From: Trochalopteron elliotii
Taxonomy: Eukaryota; Chordata; Aves; Passeriformes; Leiothrichidae
Assembly: GCA_024734555.1 (NCBI GenBank)
Contig: JANPWX010000247.1
Location: forward strand, 1,099,318 to 1,163,317
Length of the DNA: 64,000 nt
Direction of reading: 5' to 3'
In this document: positions 30,374-44,363 of the stretch, one piece after another
Numbering within the stretch: position 1 is the first letter of the stretch
How the letters are laid out: every line of letters begins with the position of its first letter
The notes under the pieces: model-generated
Database searches by the model: none
Seen by the model: the letters and a program-made list of their open reading frames with translations, nothing else
Told to the model about the DNA's origin: nothing
Translations under genes and position numbers: made by a program

Positions 30374-33300
30374 AATGAATTCTTTTTTATAAACTTTCAG
30401 GCTTTAGATTTTGTAGATTATCCTCAGAGTGCATGCCCAGAGAGCACCCTGGGCTGCTCATCAGAACACTGTAGGCACTGTTCCCAGCCAAAAACAAGGA
30501 TCCTTTTTTCTCTTCTCAGATACTGTGGTGGCATTTGTCATCAGGAAACCTGACCAGTGGGAAGTATATAAACATCAAAATCAAGTTCTAGCTTTCTTAG
30601 CCACTTGTAAGATTACATCAATCAGTATATTGCTGATTGATGTACACATGAATCTAATGGTTTCATGCTCACCATGCTATTAATTTTAGGCTTAAGCTGG
30701 GACAGAATGGGAACATGCAGAAAAGACTATTCCAAAGCAATAAATCTATCCTTTCCATGGAGGGTGTGCATCTATTATACTACGAGAAGTCAGAAAGCAA
30801 TAACTGAAATACACAGTACTGTCAAACACCTTAGAATGAAATTATTAATAATTTAGTCAGAGTTCATAAAACTTTAGTAGTTTTTTTATATGAAGGGTGC
30901 CTTAGAAGAAGACAATGAAATATCTTTGTTCTTTTTACTACTGCTGCTATCAATTATTAAGTAGTAACCATATGTCATCTTTGTTGCCAACTTGGGGAAG
31001 AGCTTATCTGAAAGGGATATAGGTGTTTACACAGGTGTAATAGAAAAACATTTATTGGAAACATTTGAAACATCCCAGTTTTAGGAGCCCACGCCTTACT
31101 CTGCACTGTTTTTCTCCTATGTACACTGTGTAGATGTTTAAAACATTCCACTCAACCCACTCTGATACAAGGTTTACACAGAAAAAAGAAAAACAATAAC
31201 ATCTATCTGAACATGACAATTTGATATTAGATGGGACAATATTCTAAGCAATATACACTGTACTGTTCCTGGAAATAAGCTACTTTCTAAGGGAAGACAT
31301 TAAAGCTCCCAGATAAGCAAAATATTTAATAATTACTGATTTGTAGAATTGCACCGGTTACTGCCAGACACAGATATGATACATCATTCAACTGTATTCC
31401 AGTATTGCATTCTTCTCTCCCCATAAAGATAAAACAAAGTGCTAGTTGTTTATTCTGGATTTTTTTTAGGGGGGTGACTATACAAGACAAAGAGTTGGAG
31501 AAATTATGGGTTTTAAGTTTTTGTTCCAAGATGCTCCCTACCATCTCTTTACTTCAAATGTATTAAAGTTATGATAGAAATAGTTTAATAACATTTCAGG
31601 GAATTAAAAAAACTATCACTACCTCCAAAGAATTTCCACTACTAAAGGCAGTGGGAACTGGATTTTAAGTAGAGCAGAAGGAAATTGTGATAAAATTTTC
31701 CTATGCAAGTCTTGACATTCTTTAAAATACAGAAAGGCATTATTTTAAGAAAGAGATTGACATGACAACAGATTTTGAAGCCAGACATGCGTCTGTTGGA
31801 GTTGGATGGGATCATCATGCCCAGGATGCCTTTATACAGCTTAATTGAGTAACAACAGAAACAAAGCTATGACAGGCACCAGCACTAACTGCACAAGCCT
31901 GCCAGGAAACTTTAATATTAAACTCTTGCATCTAGGGCATGCCACAATGTTTACACTGAAATTGGTCATTCAGTCTCACTTGGCTGAGTGGGAAGGGGGT
32001 TGCTGCAGTGACCATAATCACAGAACTGATAGCAGACCTCAGAATCAGTCAACTGCAGCCCCTTAAGCATTATTTCATCAGGTCCAGCAGTGAATAAAAG
32101 AAAAGACAAAGCACAGACAAAATGTAAATCAGCTTTTTTCAATAACTAGCTGAAGAGCAATTCACAAAGAAGTGGTGGTTCTGGAAGATCAGAGTCCTGA
32201 GATGTCCCCTCTGTTGGAGCATTACCTGATTTCCAGAAGGCAGGCTACTCTAGGATCAACATTATTCCCCCTTTCTTTTATTGCAGCTCTACTAAATCTT
32301 AATATTTGTATAAAATATTCAAACAGTCACAGTTCAACATCTTGAGCCTCTTACGCAATCTAGCAGGTGAAATATCAAGTTTTCATATCCCATTCATGGG
32401 TAAAAAAGTGTCTGTATATGGAAAATGGATTGCCAGCAATATACTCCTTGGGAAAAGGAAGAAATCAATTTGAACACTTGGGGTACAGGTGCAACATGAA
32501 GTTAGACCTCTTTCAAGAACCGTGTATTGCAACCATAGGAATTATAAACCACTATCAAGGCTAGCAGTAAGAAATTTGGTGGTTTTTATTATTTACTTGT
32601 GACCATTTGGTCAACATCTGATTTTTGTAATTAAGAAAATTAAAATGGTACTTTTTTCCTTGTCAATGTACTGTTCTGTTAAGTTTGCATTATCTGAGAA
32701 GATAATTAAGGGAAAAAGTATCAAGCCCTAGATCACTGTGACACCAGGAGTTGGCTCTGAGCAGAGGCAGGATCAGGAAGAGCATTCCCACCCAGAAGGA
32801 GGTATGTGGGCAGAGCACCAACACAGCAGCAGAACTGCTCAAGTGGGCTATGAAACTGGTGGGGCTGAAGGCTACGAATGATAAACGTTGCCAGCACAAC
32901 ACAAATTAGAGGTGGGAACAGGATATTTAAGTCTGGCATAGCAACCTCCTAGTTAATACAGGGAAGGGATATAGAAAGGATTGGGAACATGTTGAGAATA
33001 CAACTGGACTAAAGGGCTGCTGCAGGTATGATCTGTAGTTGGCAAGGCCAGGGAAGGTTTGAAATGTTGGCACAAGTATAGAACAGTTGAAGGAGAGGAG
33101 ATGGCACACCTACTGATTGGAACAAACTGGAAATGAAGAAGTCAGTTGCTACTTTTTCACCACAGTTAGCAGAAAAAAGTATGTCCAGCTGACATCACAG
33201 AAGAAATATTATTGATCAGAAAATGAGACCTTCAAACTTGTATTTCCAAGTTGCCTGGGTTAACCATAGACAGTCTAGCAGTCACCACCATAGCTCAGCT

Positions 33301-36300
33301 GCCTCTGAAAATATGAACACATATTTGAAGATACAGTTACTTAATGGAACATCCATAAGGGAGAAGCAGCAGTTTCCTTATGAAGTGTTTATCTGAGTGG
33401 AGAACACAAACGAGTGATTTAGTAAGAGATGAAATTACCACCCTCCCCTTACAATTTCCATTTTGTATTTACCAAAGCCAAGGTGCTCTCTGAAGGGTTG
33501 TGTCTTTTTCTCTAGATTCAGATAATTTTCCCCATGAAAATCAGTTGAGCCACTTGAGGTTGATGAAAATTCTGAGTCTTTTCAGGAAGAGATGTAGCTG
33601 CTATAATTGGTGAACAGCAATTGCAGGGTCTTACTTTGATAAGCAAAGACAGTTCAGGCTGCTGGGGGAAAAAATAATTTCTATAGCTCACTGGCTTCAA
33701 CATAGCTTTGACTTTTCCTTGTTTCATGTTCAGAAGAGGTGGCCTGAAAAGACCTAGAGATGTTAATCAGTTCCTCTCTTTGCCACAACATTTGCAGTAG
33801 TAAAATGATTAGCACAGAGCCACTTGGCTGTTTCAAGTTCTGATCCTTGCCAACATGACCTTTAATTTTAATGTCTTAGAAGCATTTTCTTATTCTCTCT
33901 CCACAACCCTACACCCACAACCTTGTCTAGCATTCCCACTCACAGTCCATATTCAGTGTGTCTGCTAGAAGTGGAGTTTGATTTAATTTCCCTCAGATGG
34001 ATCATTTTGTTGGCTTGAATGATTCCCTACCAAATAGGACCACAGGTCACTCCAGAGAAACACCATTATGACACAAATGCAAAACACTTTATACACTTTA
34101 TCCAAATGTGGATGTAACTCATTACTGCCCATGGTTAAATTGGATTCCTCACTCCCTGAGAGGAGTGAGGTAAAGTGATAAAGAGCCAATACTCTCAGAA
34201 TTCTGAGATTCATTCATCAAGACAACACCTAGTGACAACAAAAGATAAATGTCTTTATTAAAAACACCAGAGAACCACCTGTACTGTGGTGCTTTTTAAA
34301 GCAGGTGCTAGTCTAAACACTCTTCCAAGAAGCAGAATATCTACAAATAACCTTGCAGCTTTGTGACATATTCTCAGACTATTAGAACCATTATAGATCA
34401 AAGCTATTTAAAAAACATGTGTAGTTAAAGTAGTGCTGCATTAGGGATAATTGTGTACAAAAAGTGTCTGATTATACATTTAATGGCCAGATGAAATTCT
34501 TTAATATTCTTTTAATATTCTTTTGATATTGGAAACTGTATTTGAACTCGCTCTTCTATTTTTGCTGCAAGTGGAATTGCTCAACTTTGTGCTATATTGC
34601 TAGAGCTGGAGTAAAGTTAACTCCTATTGCTCAAGTGAAAGGTAAGTCCCCAAGGACTGTGACATCCATGGTGATGAGCACAAAATGGGTGGGACATGGA
34701 TTTTTTAAAAAGCTTACAGGTAAGTGACACCGTCATCACTTTTCCTACTACAGATACTTCTGTTACTTCTATCTTCAGGACTTGAAATGATAAAGTAATT
34801 TTAAATACTTTTACCATCAAAATTGTGTGCTATCAAATCATTAAGAGGTAAGGAATTCTCAAAGTTGGGAAGAGAGATACATAGCAGTAAAATCAGTGGA
34901 TGAGTGAAAAAAAGATTATCCACAGCGAACATATTAAAAATTGTTTAGAGCTAATATAAAGTACACACATACATGCAAGACATATAATCATGAAATTTTC
35001 AAATGCAGTTTAGTTGAATATGTCTCTGAGACATATCTCAATTATTCCTCTTGCACAGTCTGGTCTGTGAGCTTATACTGGAGATTTCAGTTCAGCCTCA
35101 TTTCCTAGAATATGAGAAACCTTACATAGTGCTGCTGTTTAATCTATTTAGTATTATTCTCTTAAGATTTGGCTACCATCCCAGGAGAAGCACATAGATA
35201 AGGGAAACATTTGCAAAATAAAGGTGAAACCTTTGAGAAGTTAATTCAAATAAGCTAAATGGGACTATTTTCTGCCAGAATCTTAGAAAATCCAGTTGCA
35301 TAAATTCAAGGAATTTTAACATATAGAAATTGTTTTTATGTGGTATGACTACCACTTTCAAATAAATCCACTGCTTGTTGTTAATTAGCTGTCTGGACAA
35401 CAATAGCAACAAAAACACAACCCATAAACACATTATCAGATTGCCTGTACATAGGGCAATTGCATAGGCAGAATCCCTGGGCACTTTGTGTTTTGGCTCT
35501 TGGCTCACAATAAAGCCAGACTGCCAGGTCTTTATTCTGGTGTTTTCCCTACTGCAGTGATTCCTGAACCTTCTTACCCGTACATCCTCCAGATCTCCTC
35601 AGCGTTGTTCTTTTTACAGTTACTTTCTTCTGGAAGGCAAACAAAAATATCCATATTTTTGGACTGTGTGCATATAAAATTGCAAAGATGTGCACACCAA
35701 AATGGCATAGAGATTAACTGGCAACTCCAAAGAAAAGTGCTAAACTTTTGTCTAAGGCAAAATACTTGAGGTAAAATCACATAACTCAAAACAACTTTTT
35801 TTTGTAGCTGTTCCCAGAGAAGCCAGAATGAAGTACTCTGTATTTTCAGCAAGTGAAGAATGGAAACGAGAAACATGTTTCCTTATTCTTTTTGAGGTCG
35901 TATCTCCCATCACAAATTCCATTTAAACAGGCTACAAGAACCCTGGTGTAATAATCAGGGAGAAATGGAACCTTCAATCATCTCCTTTTCAATCAAACAT
36001 TTTCATTTGGAAGCAGAAGACTGAAGTACAGGAAATATATGGAAACTCATTCTGCTCCTGGATATTAGATAACTAATTCATAAGGGTGCCACATCTGCTA
36101 TATGCAGGAGGAAGAGGGAGCGTCATAAGGGCAGAGGAAACTGCCAGCGTATTAAGTAGCAAATTTCCATGAATGTCCTTAGATTTCTATCAAATCTACA
36201 TATGTAGACTTCCTCTGAGCACAGCTTCTGACATTCAGATCAAAAATAATGGTCAAGAGAGGTAAATGAGACTACTTGCATTTATTTTCATCAGCAACAA

Positions 36301-37162
36301 GTGGTTTTAAATTACCAGTGGCATGGACATGCAATGAAAACCTCTGAGACAATCAGAAGTAACATAAAGTAATCAGTAAATTGGGGGAATCTAAAAAGTA
36401 AAAAAGAGGACAACTTTAGCAGGGAGTGTGTGAAACTTGACATGAAGAACAATTCTCCCCTCAGATGCTCTCAGTGTTGGTATAAAACCATCTAATCAAA
36501 AGTTAGTTTAATCTATCTGACTACCCCTTGGAGTAGGAATAAGGCTTTCAGGCATGATTAGAGTAACCATACCAACTAGAAAACATATAAACGGAACAAA
36601 GAAACATCCAAAACTTGCCTCACTACTTCATTAGGACTTTACTAATAAGCACTAAGAGAAATCAGTCACCCAATAAATGTCAGAAGCAGCACCTTAAATT
36701 GAAAAAATGGCAGAACTTGTGATTATTGCATCTGAAGATTGAGATTCCCGGAACCCACAAACTGAAGAAAAGAAATCCAGCAGAAGAGGTTGCTGACTAA
36801 AGGAATATAGGTTAGAATGCAAACAAATGAAGAGTACAAAATCCATAGCATTCTATTCTCTTCCATTCTCATGGCAGTGCACTGGCCGTGTCCGCAGACC
36901 CAATCGTTTGCACAGGCTTTCAGTTCTGTTTAGTTGTCCGGAGTGGATGAAGACCCAGCATCTGGAAGGCTGGATACTAAACCTGGGGTCTGAACATATC
37001 AAAAGGAGTAAAAGGGCAGAGTATGAATCTTCAAAACCTGTAGCTTCCCACAAACTCCTCTAGACTCCTTGGCACTGATATAAAGGAAGGGCAATATCAG
37101 GCAGCTACAAGCCAGCGTCATGTACTCAAAACTTTTAGCATCAAACCAGCCTGATGCTCAAG
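30374..37162. other. Intergenic, nothing recognised
   Basis: Long AT-rich stretch with only short random open frames. A weak CR1-like string near 31795-31830 (GTTGGATGGGATCATC) is too short to call. Confidence 0.5.
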
Positions 37163-37168
37163 GTAAAG

Positions 37169-37648
37169 TGCAGCATTGTGGCAGGACTGCAAAATGCTGC
37201 TGCCTTCTCAAAGTGTCTTCTTCAGAAGCTGCTCAGAGCAGGCCACAGGAACAGCCATTTCAAGTCCAAGCACACACACATGCCCTGGTGGAGGGAAGAC
37301 AAGGAGGGTCCCCTGTATGGTATTTTCCAGCAGGGTTTATTTCAGCATGCCAAAGGGATCAGGGACAGAAGACACAGACCATGTGCTGCTCAGGAGTTAA
37401 GTGTGGGGACAGGGGCCAATGATCTGAGGGCACAGGGGTGGTACAAAGGGCAAGGCAACCTATAGAGGGGCATGAGGAGGGCAGGGTTAAGTGACCAATG
37501 AAGGAAGCAATCCAGGGTAGATTGGCAGTAGTTCTGCAAGGCACCATGAAGGAAGTCTTCTCTTTCAGCCTAGGAAGGGAACTCTATAGTAAATATTTCC
37601 AGGGCAAAGCCTGGACGTTTCCCTGAGGGGATTTTTAGGGTTCCCACA
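37169..37648 (-). mobile_element. Solo LTR of an endogenous retrovirus (ERVK-like by target-site length)
   Basis: A 480-bp unit with TG...CA ends is flanked on both sides by the identical 6-bp target duplication GTAAAG (37163-37168 and 37649-37654). On the minus strand it begins TGTGGGAACCCTAAAAATCC and carries an AATAAA polyadenylation signal at 37341-37336, followed by a U5-like segment of about 167 bp. There is no internal retroviral sequence next to it, so it is the product of LTR-LTR recombination. A 6-bp duplication is typical of ERVK-class integrases. The intact TSD points to a relatively young insertion. Confidence 0.85.
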
Positions 37649-37654
37649 GTAAAG

Positions 37655-40600
37655 CACAACACATTCCTAGCAGAGCAGCTGGTGGTTGATATTGATTGCA
37701 CTGGAAAGGAGGAACAGGGAGAGTAAAATGAAAATAATATTAAGTTCAAGGGTACTGACAGTCAACGAGCAAAGAACAGGAAGATTCACACTGACATTTA
37801 CGTGTGTTTGTCTTGTTTCAGCTTGGTAAGTACCTACCAGGCCTGGTATATTATCAATCCATCATGCCACAGACAGTGTGTTACAGTCAGGATTAAAATG
37901 GTGCCTTTTTTTTTTTTTTTTTCATCTAACACAGTAGTCCTTCACCACCCCAACTATTTTCTAAAATACATCACATAGAATTTTAGGCCCTAGAACAAAC
38001 TCTTTTGGTTCAAACCCCCCAAAAAAGTGTATGGAAGCATCCTTACATCTTTAACAGACATTTCCCCCACCACTTTGCCTAATTTTCCTTTCAAATAATT
38101 TGATTTTTTTGCCACTGACTAACTAAAGAAATGTTCTATACTACAATTTTTTTAAGATTTAACCTAAAGAAAGCAGATCATGACCCTGTGACTGAGACAC
38201 TAACCTGGGGAGTAGTAGCCTGCTCTTTAGAAGAACAAAAACTAGGTCTGATCATTTGCTTCCAAAAGGAATTTCAGTCTAAATACTTGTTGTCTGTTTA
38301 CACAAAGCCAATGCCAGCATTTTCCTGCAGGATTTATCTTACACTAAGCAAAACAGGAGAAGAGTAAATCCAGTTACAAAGAATCTGTAAAACATAACCC
38401 CTGGGTTATGCTCCAAGAAAAAAATTCATCATTTACTGCCCATGTGGAACATGAGTTCTCCCCTCACTCACCACTGATAGTGTTTGTCAGGAGCATGAAC
38501 TCAGACACAAAAATATCTTTGGAAAAAATAGAACCGGAGACATAAAAATAATCTTAATTATAGCGAGAGTTTCAGAGAGCAGAAGCATCTGCCTTTGGGC
38601 AGACTGCCCACATGGCACCTGCCCGTGGGTGCGATGCCTCACGTCAGAAGGGACAAATGTCTCAATCAGCCATTTGCTGGGACCACGGCAGGGCTCAGAC
38701 AAGCCTCTTTCACACTCCAAAAAGGTGTTTGGAAGAAACCCCCACCTGTTTCCTAAAGTCTGTTGGATTGTAGTGTTAAGCAGGTGGTCATTTTGGTCAG
38801 TGTTACCTGAAAAAAGACTTAATCCACACACATGATAACATCACTGCCTTTTATTGAATAGAAAAATATCAGTATTTTAATTTTTTAATAACTTACAAAC
38901 CATTTCTGGGCAAGAAAATAAAGGGATTACATGCTATTAATACTCTCATAGTTTCTCTGTTTGTGAGAGACAAATCTGGTGATACTGCTTTTATAGGGTC
39001 AGATTTTACATTTATGGCTTTCAGTGTGCTGCACCAATCTTCCTAAAAGCTGCTTGATAACTTAGTATTTCTCAATGAGAAAATGTTATCAAAGGAATAG
39101 GTAATTCAAGAAATAGTGGAAAAATCACTGAAATATTTGAATCTCATAAAATGTGAAGTTTGGGTCACAGTTGCCTACCTTTGTGAAACATTAGCCTAAT
39201 CTCTGATGCTAAGTTTGTGTACCAATACCCAGCCTCGGCATCAAACAAACAGCCATTAAATCAGAGTAAGACAATGGAACACAACATGTAAATTCAATCT
39301 AAAAGGTTCATACAGCTGCATATATTAGTCATACTGGTATTCATTTCCTCACAGGTCTTTTTAATATAAAGATCCTTCTACATTGTTCTCCTACTACTAT
39401 TCTAATTTCTGCAATAATCAGAAATGTGGGCACTCCAGAAAGCTTTGAGGAGAGCAGGACATTATTTTAATGGAGAGGGGCTGGCCTAATATTTAGACCC
39501 TCCAGTGGCAAAGGCCAAATAATTCTTCGGTGTAAATCTGTTAGTTTTCCCACACCTCAGAAATCTGCCTGCTTCACCCTTCAACAGCTCACACCATGTA
39601 GCAAAGCTGGAAACAAACGTGGCAGTTTGCATCTGATTGCAACAAACCTGTTGCTTTTCTGAGAAATCGTCAGAAGAGTAGAAAACTTTTAAATGTATAA
39701 TATGGTTGCAATATATGAACATATATTTTGCTTTTTCAACAAATATTCTGTTACGGGATCCATATTGCTTTTAGCACAGATATATTGCTAAAGTAAATTT
39801 ATTTTGCCGGTGTGTTTGAGCTTGTGTACCTGAGCACTTTAGTAAGATTGCAAAAGTGTTTGGGATAACTGTAGAGGCTTTGGTTATGAATCCTTAATGT
39901 CAAGTGCTAAAGAGGAAACCTTCACATGCACTTTTTATTAAAAATTATGTTTTGCAGGAGAAGGCAATTTTTGTTTAACATTATCTGCCTGGAAGAATGA
40001 AAGCAGCATTATTTTATATCGGACATCACACTTATTACTTCTGTAGACATTAATTTAAAAAATTCTACTGCATTTCTACGTGATTATTGTGCTGCTCTAA
40101 CTAAACACAATCTTAAAAGTGCATTTTTCCTTTTATTTGCCTTTATTTGTAAATTTTTTACCCAATTCAATAGTTTTTAATGCTTTCAGTGAAGATAAAT
40201 GGGTTTCAATATTTATCTGTTCTGTTTCTTTCATTCTACACAAGGTAATTTGGTCATTCTGCTGGACACCCTGGGATCTGAGTGAGACATGTGAACCTTA
40301 CTCCTGTTGTACCTGCACAGGAGGGAACAGCTGCCCTCCTGGGCACCCAGTGCAGCTCATGCTGAAGGACTGGCTTTTCTCAGTTGTGCCCTCTGCCCCT
40401 TGCTTTTCTTCTTTCCAGTCACAGTAAAAGCAAGACTCACACTTATTTTCCTGTTTCAGATCTGAAAATAGTCCCGATTTCTTATTTTCCTATGTATGTG
40501 CCTTGGACGCATTTAGGGATCTCAAATCTGAATGTTTTTAAATTGTTTTTCCTTGGACTTTATTTTTTTTACCTTTGTAACCAACCTTTTGTCAAACTTT

Positions 40601-43171
40601 TACAATAACAACCAGGATGAGGACACATATATGATCTATACAGCACAATAGCACATCTTCTTTATACAGTATAACTTATTATTTCTTTTTCAGTTACTTT
40701 GCACCTTGTGCAGATGTCATCATTCATCTGCTTTTGGAGATACAGGCCATAACTTCTTTACTTGCCTCTATAAATATCATTCAGCTCATGCAATTTAATG
40801 TTTTCCCTTTAAAAAAGAATATACTCAAGTGGTTTGTGGTATTAAATTTGCTAATACCACTGTTTCTGCAGTGTCTCAGGGTTTTCTCTTGTTCTGCGAA
40901 TGTGAAATACTGTTCTTTGTTCAGATTTTCTACCGACCCTGAAATATTCTGATATTCTCTCTTGAAATACTCTGATTCTAATTAGTTTTTAAACTATTTG
41001 TCCTGGATATCTGGATACCTGGGCAGCTGGACTGAGTCAGATCAGATTCTTTTCCCTTCACAACACCTATTAGGTATCAGAGTTGTGTCATGGTTACAGT
41101 GCCCTGCTTAAAATTTTTGGTGGTCATGAGCTCAGAATGCAACTTTGAAAGCATTTGAACCTCTTGGTTATTTCCAAACACATTAGATACAGGAGCAGAA
41201 ATTGGAAAGATGCTAAATTTCTGCAAATTTTGTGAAGACAAGTGCCTAGAAGAGAAGTGTGCCTGAGGAAAGCGCAGGACCAGCTGTCACCTGGCCTGTT
41301 AGTAGCCTGCCCTTTATTAAATGCAGCCATTAAAAACGGTGAAAACAGGATATCATAGCAGGTTTGCTAGGCTACAGAAAGATGCTAAATCTATCTGAAT
41401 GTTGGATATTGGATATCCAGTGAGGTATTTGATTAGGTTGTCATTGTGAATAGGAAGAAAGGGGATGGAGAACCTGCCCCAGGAACGTGCAGGGGTCTCA
41501 GCACCCAAACTGCTGGTGGGACAGTGAAATCTCCGTCAGAGAGTGGGCACATGGCCCAAGGCACAGCCTTTACTGTCACCACAGTGGGTGGCTGGGTGGG
41601 TGCTTTGGGGTGGGGTGCCAGGGAAGCCCATGGGACAGGTGGCTGCCTGACTGGCAAGCCTGCTCCTTGGGAAAGTCAGGGCTGGATAACCACGAAAACA
41701 AGTTGCAAGGGTGGGGAAAAGCCTTGCAGCCCTCATGGGATGGGCCATGCCTTGGAAGCCTCCAGGTGTGAAAGGGCCCCAGATCTCTGTGCAGAGAGGG
41801 AAGCATGGGGTGGCTGCTTTCCTTTTGAAGGAGGCATTTGGGGTGGCATGGGCACGGTCCCCACTTTCTGTGGAGCTGTGGTGAAAGGGGACTGTCCAAG
41901 TGGGCTGGTGTTGGAAACACAGCGGCTGTTTTAAGGCAACCAATGGAACGTGGCTGAAAATACCTTTATTTTCAAGCTCAAGCACCTAAATTATCTAGAT
42001 ATTTTGGCAATTTTATTTGAGAGGAACCTAGTCTGTTTAAAATATTTAAGTCCTTTTCTTCCCTTTGAAAGAACACTCTGTTCCTGCAATAATAACTCAA
42101 ACACTTTGATTATCATGCACTCTCCTGCTGCAGTTTACCACAACAATAGGATTACAAGACATTTGCTTACACATTTATTAAAAACCAGGCCTAAAAATTC
42201 CCACTTTAGCATGTCATCAGAAAGGAGACCAGTGCTTCACTTCTAAAAGTCCCAATGCGCATCCAGTCTTCAATGTCCAGTGTCACTTCCTAATGGTAGT
42301 AAGAAGATGAGGGGAGTATATTTAGTCAAATCTCATCATTTTTCTTTCTGGGGTCCTGTTCTACATAATCTCTGTTGTGTGTTAGTGTTATTAACCTATA
42401 CTTGCCTCCAGAGGCCCGCTTTAACTCTGTGCTGGAAATTGCTTACTGCAGTTATTGCTCTTGCCAAACAGTGGTGATACAACTCCTCTCATGAGCCCGT
42501 TCAAAGTTTATCAAAATCAAGAGAGTGATGACTCTACTGTACTGACCTATTTCATACAAAGCTGATTTTGTACATTTAATGTGTAACTCTCCAGGGTTCA
42601 GAGAGAGAGCAGCATAACTTCCCCCCAACAAGCCTTAACTCAAGCCAGCTTTCCTGTAAGAAGGGTGTGCTTATGATGGCTACCTGATGGGAACACAAAG
42701 TACATTTAACACCTTATTTTTTCTGTCAGAAGAGCATTTGCTTGGACCATAAGCCAAGATGCCTTAAACTAATGAATAATGAACTCCCTCACATTCAGCA
42801 CATTTTTTATAAATCCACGAGGTTTGTTTGGGAATCAAAGCATGGAAGTTTCTATCATCTGCTGGTCACACAGTTCTATTCCTGCTGTCCTTAAGGAGAT
42901 CAGTGTTTGAAAAAAGATTATCAGCAGCCTGACACATCAAGGGAATAATGTTCTTGAAAAACCTTTTTGTCATGCACACAAAAATAGTTTGTGATTCAGT
43001 ACTTGTAGTCAGTAAGGTTAAATATGTCTAGCATAATTCCACTTCAAATAAGATTTGATGTATAAACTTAAATTAAAATAATATTTATGGAAAAATATTC
43101 CATGCTGATGTTTGCCTTTTTTTAAAATGGATTTTAATCAGTAGAACGGAAATACATGCTGTGTTTTACAC
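37655..43171. other. Intergenic with poly(T) and a GC-rich segment
   Basis: AT-rich DNA containing a 17-base T run at 37906-37922. A GC-rich but CpG-poor block at about 41446-41940 lacks stops in several frames on both strands; it has no recognisable domain. Nothing else is identified. Confidence 0.5.
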
Positions 43172-43177
43172 ATGTAT

Positions 43178-44357
43178 TGTGGGTTAGGATTTTTCCTTTT
43201 GTTCCTCTCTCATGGAATTTTGTCCCATCTGTTGCTAAGAAACAATAACTACCAATACTTAAGAGAACAAAAATGTGGCTGGGAGGAAGAGGAGGGGGAA
43301 GGTGTAGCTGGTTACTTTCTCACCTGGGTAGGGTGGCAAAGGTGCAGCTGGTTACTTTCTCTCTTAGGTAGGGTGGCAAAGATACCACAAGATTTTGGCT
43401 GGGTGGTGACGGGCAGGGCTCGGCTCCTTTCCCTCTCTTGCTTTTGGTATTGGAAGAGCCACAGACAGTCTGTGGTTGCTGCCCAGAGGATTCGCTGCCC
43501 CTATGGACCTTCTGTAGTCATCCCATTGCTTCTCTTACTCTCCTACCGTGGGTGAATCTTTGCTCATTAGAGCAGCTGTTCAACTGGACCTTATTAACAT
43601 CCATTCTGACTGGGAGGGACCCTCACCATCTACTCAGGTGCTTTAGGGAAAAAACCCGGGACCCCGACCCTGTCTCCCTTCCCACAGGACGCACCTCCCC
43701 GGTTGTGTGCGGCAGCTGCTATGGAGGTGCTCGGCTGCTGCTGCCAAGCCCCGCTGCTTTCTGCTGCTTGTCTTGGGCTTTTTCGCTGCATTCTAACCCA
43801 CACCCCCTGCCTGCCGGGACACCCTGCGGCTCCTGCTACAGCTGCAGAGTCTCTGATACATTTCCTTTGCTATTCTGGGTTTAATAATGACCTCTGTTCC
43901 TCCCTGCCGTCCCAGCCGCCGCTCGGTGGTTCCTGCTGCAGCGCATTTATCCACCCTGCCCGCCCGCCATTGCCGTGTGAGGGAGGCCCACCTCGCGCCA
44001 CAGCGCCCCCTGCAGGCGCGGGGGACTCATCGCACTGGCCCTGCCCAGCCGGGAGCCAGCAGCGCCCCTGGTGGCTGTGACCGGAACTGCACAGAAGGGG
44101 AAACTGCCCGCGGCCGAGAGATTTTTACCAGTTTTCTGGTTTGGTTTGTTGTTGCTGCCATAGTTGTTGTTGTTTGTTTGCCTTGTTATGTACATATACA
44201 TATTAGTAAAGAACTGTTATTCCTTTCCCCATATCTTTGCCTGAAAGCCCCTCAATTTCAAAATTGTAATTATTTGGAGGGAAGGGGGTCATATTTTTTC
44301 CATTTCAAAGGAGGTTCCCGCCTTCCTTGGCAGATACCTGTCTTTCAAACCAAGACA
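43178..44357 (-). mobile_element. Solo LTR of an endogenous retrovirus, passerine type
   Basis: An 1180-bp unit starting TGTGGGTTAGG and ending CCAAGACA on the plus strand, so on the minus strand it begins TGTCTTGGTTTGAAAGACAG. That start resembles a common songbird LTR terminus as I recall it. Flanking 6-mers ATGTAT (43172-43177) and ATGTGT (44358-44363) fit a target duplication with one later substitution. It is more GC-rich than its surroundings, has no adjacent retroviral coding sequence, and contains an internal 40-bp tandem duplication. Orientation and subfamily are less certain than the LTR identity. Confidence 0.8.
43301..43380 (+). repeat. 40-bp tandem duplication inside the LTR
   Basis: Two 40-bp units (43301-43340 and 43341-43380), both starting GGTG and ending GGTAGGGTGGCAAA, with four mismatches. 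Duplications of this kind in U3/R regions are common in retroviral LTRs. Confidence 0.9.
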
Positions 44358-44363
44358 ATGTGT

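Noticed and set aside
31790..31835. Short CR1-like text GTTGGATGGGATCATC
   Set aside because: Too short and lacking the CR1 terminal repeat or other conserved blocks.
37906..37922. T17 run as the poly(A) tail of a minus-strand retrocopy
   Set aside because: The adjacent sequence shows no coding homology and no flanking target duplication.
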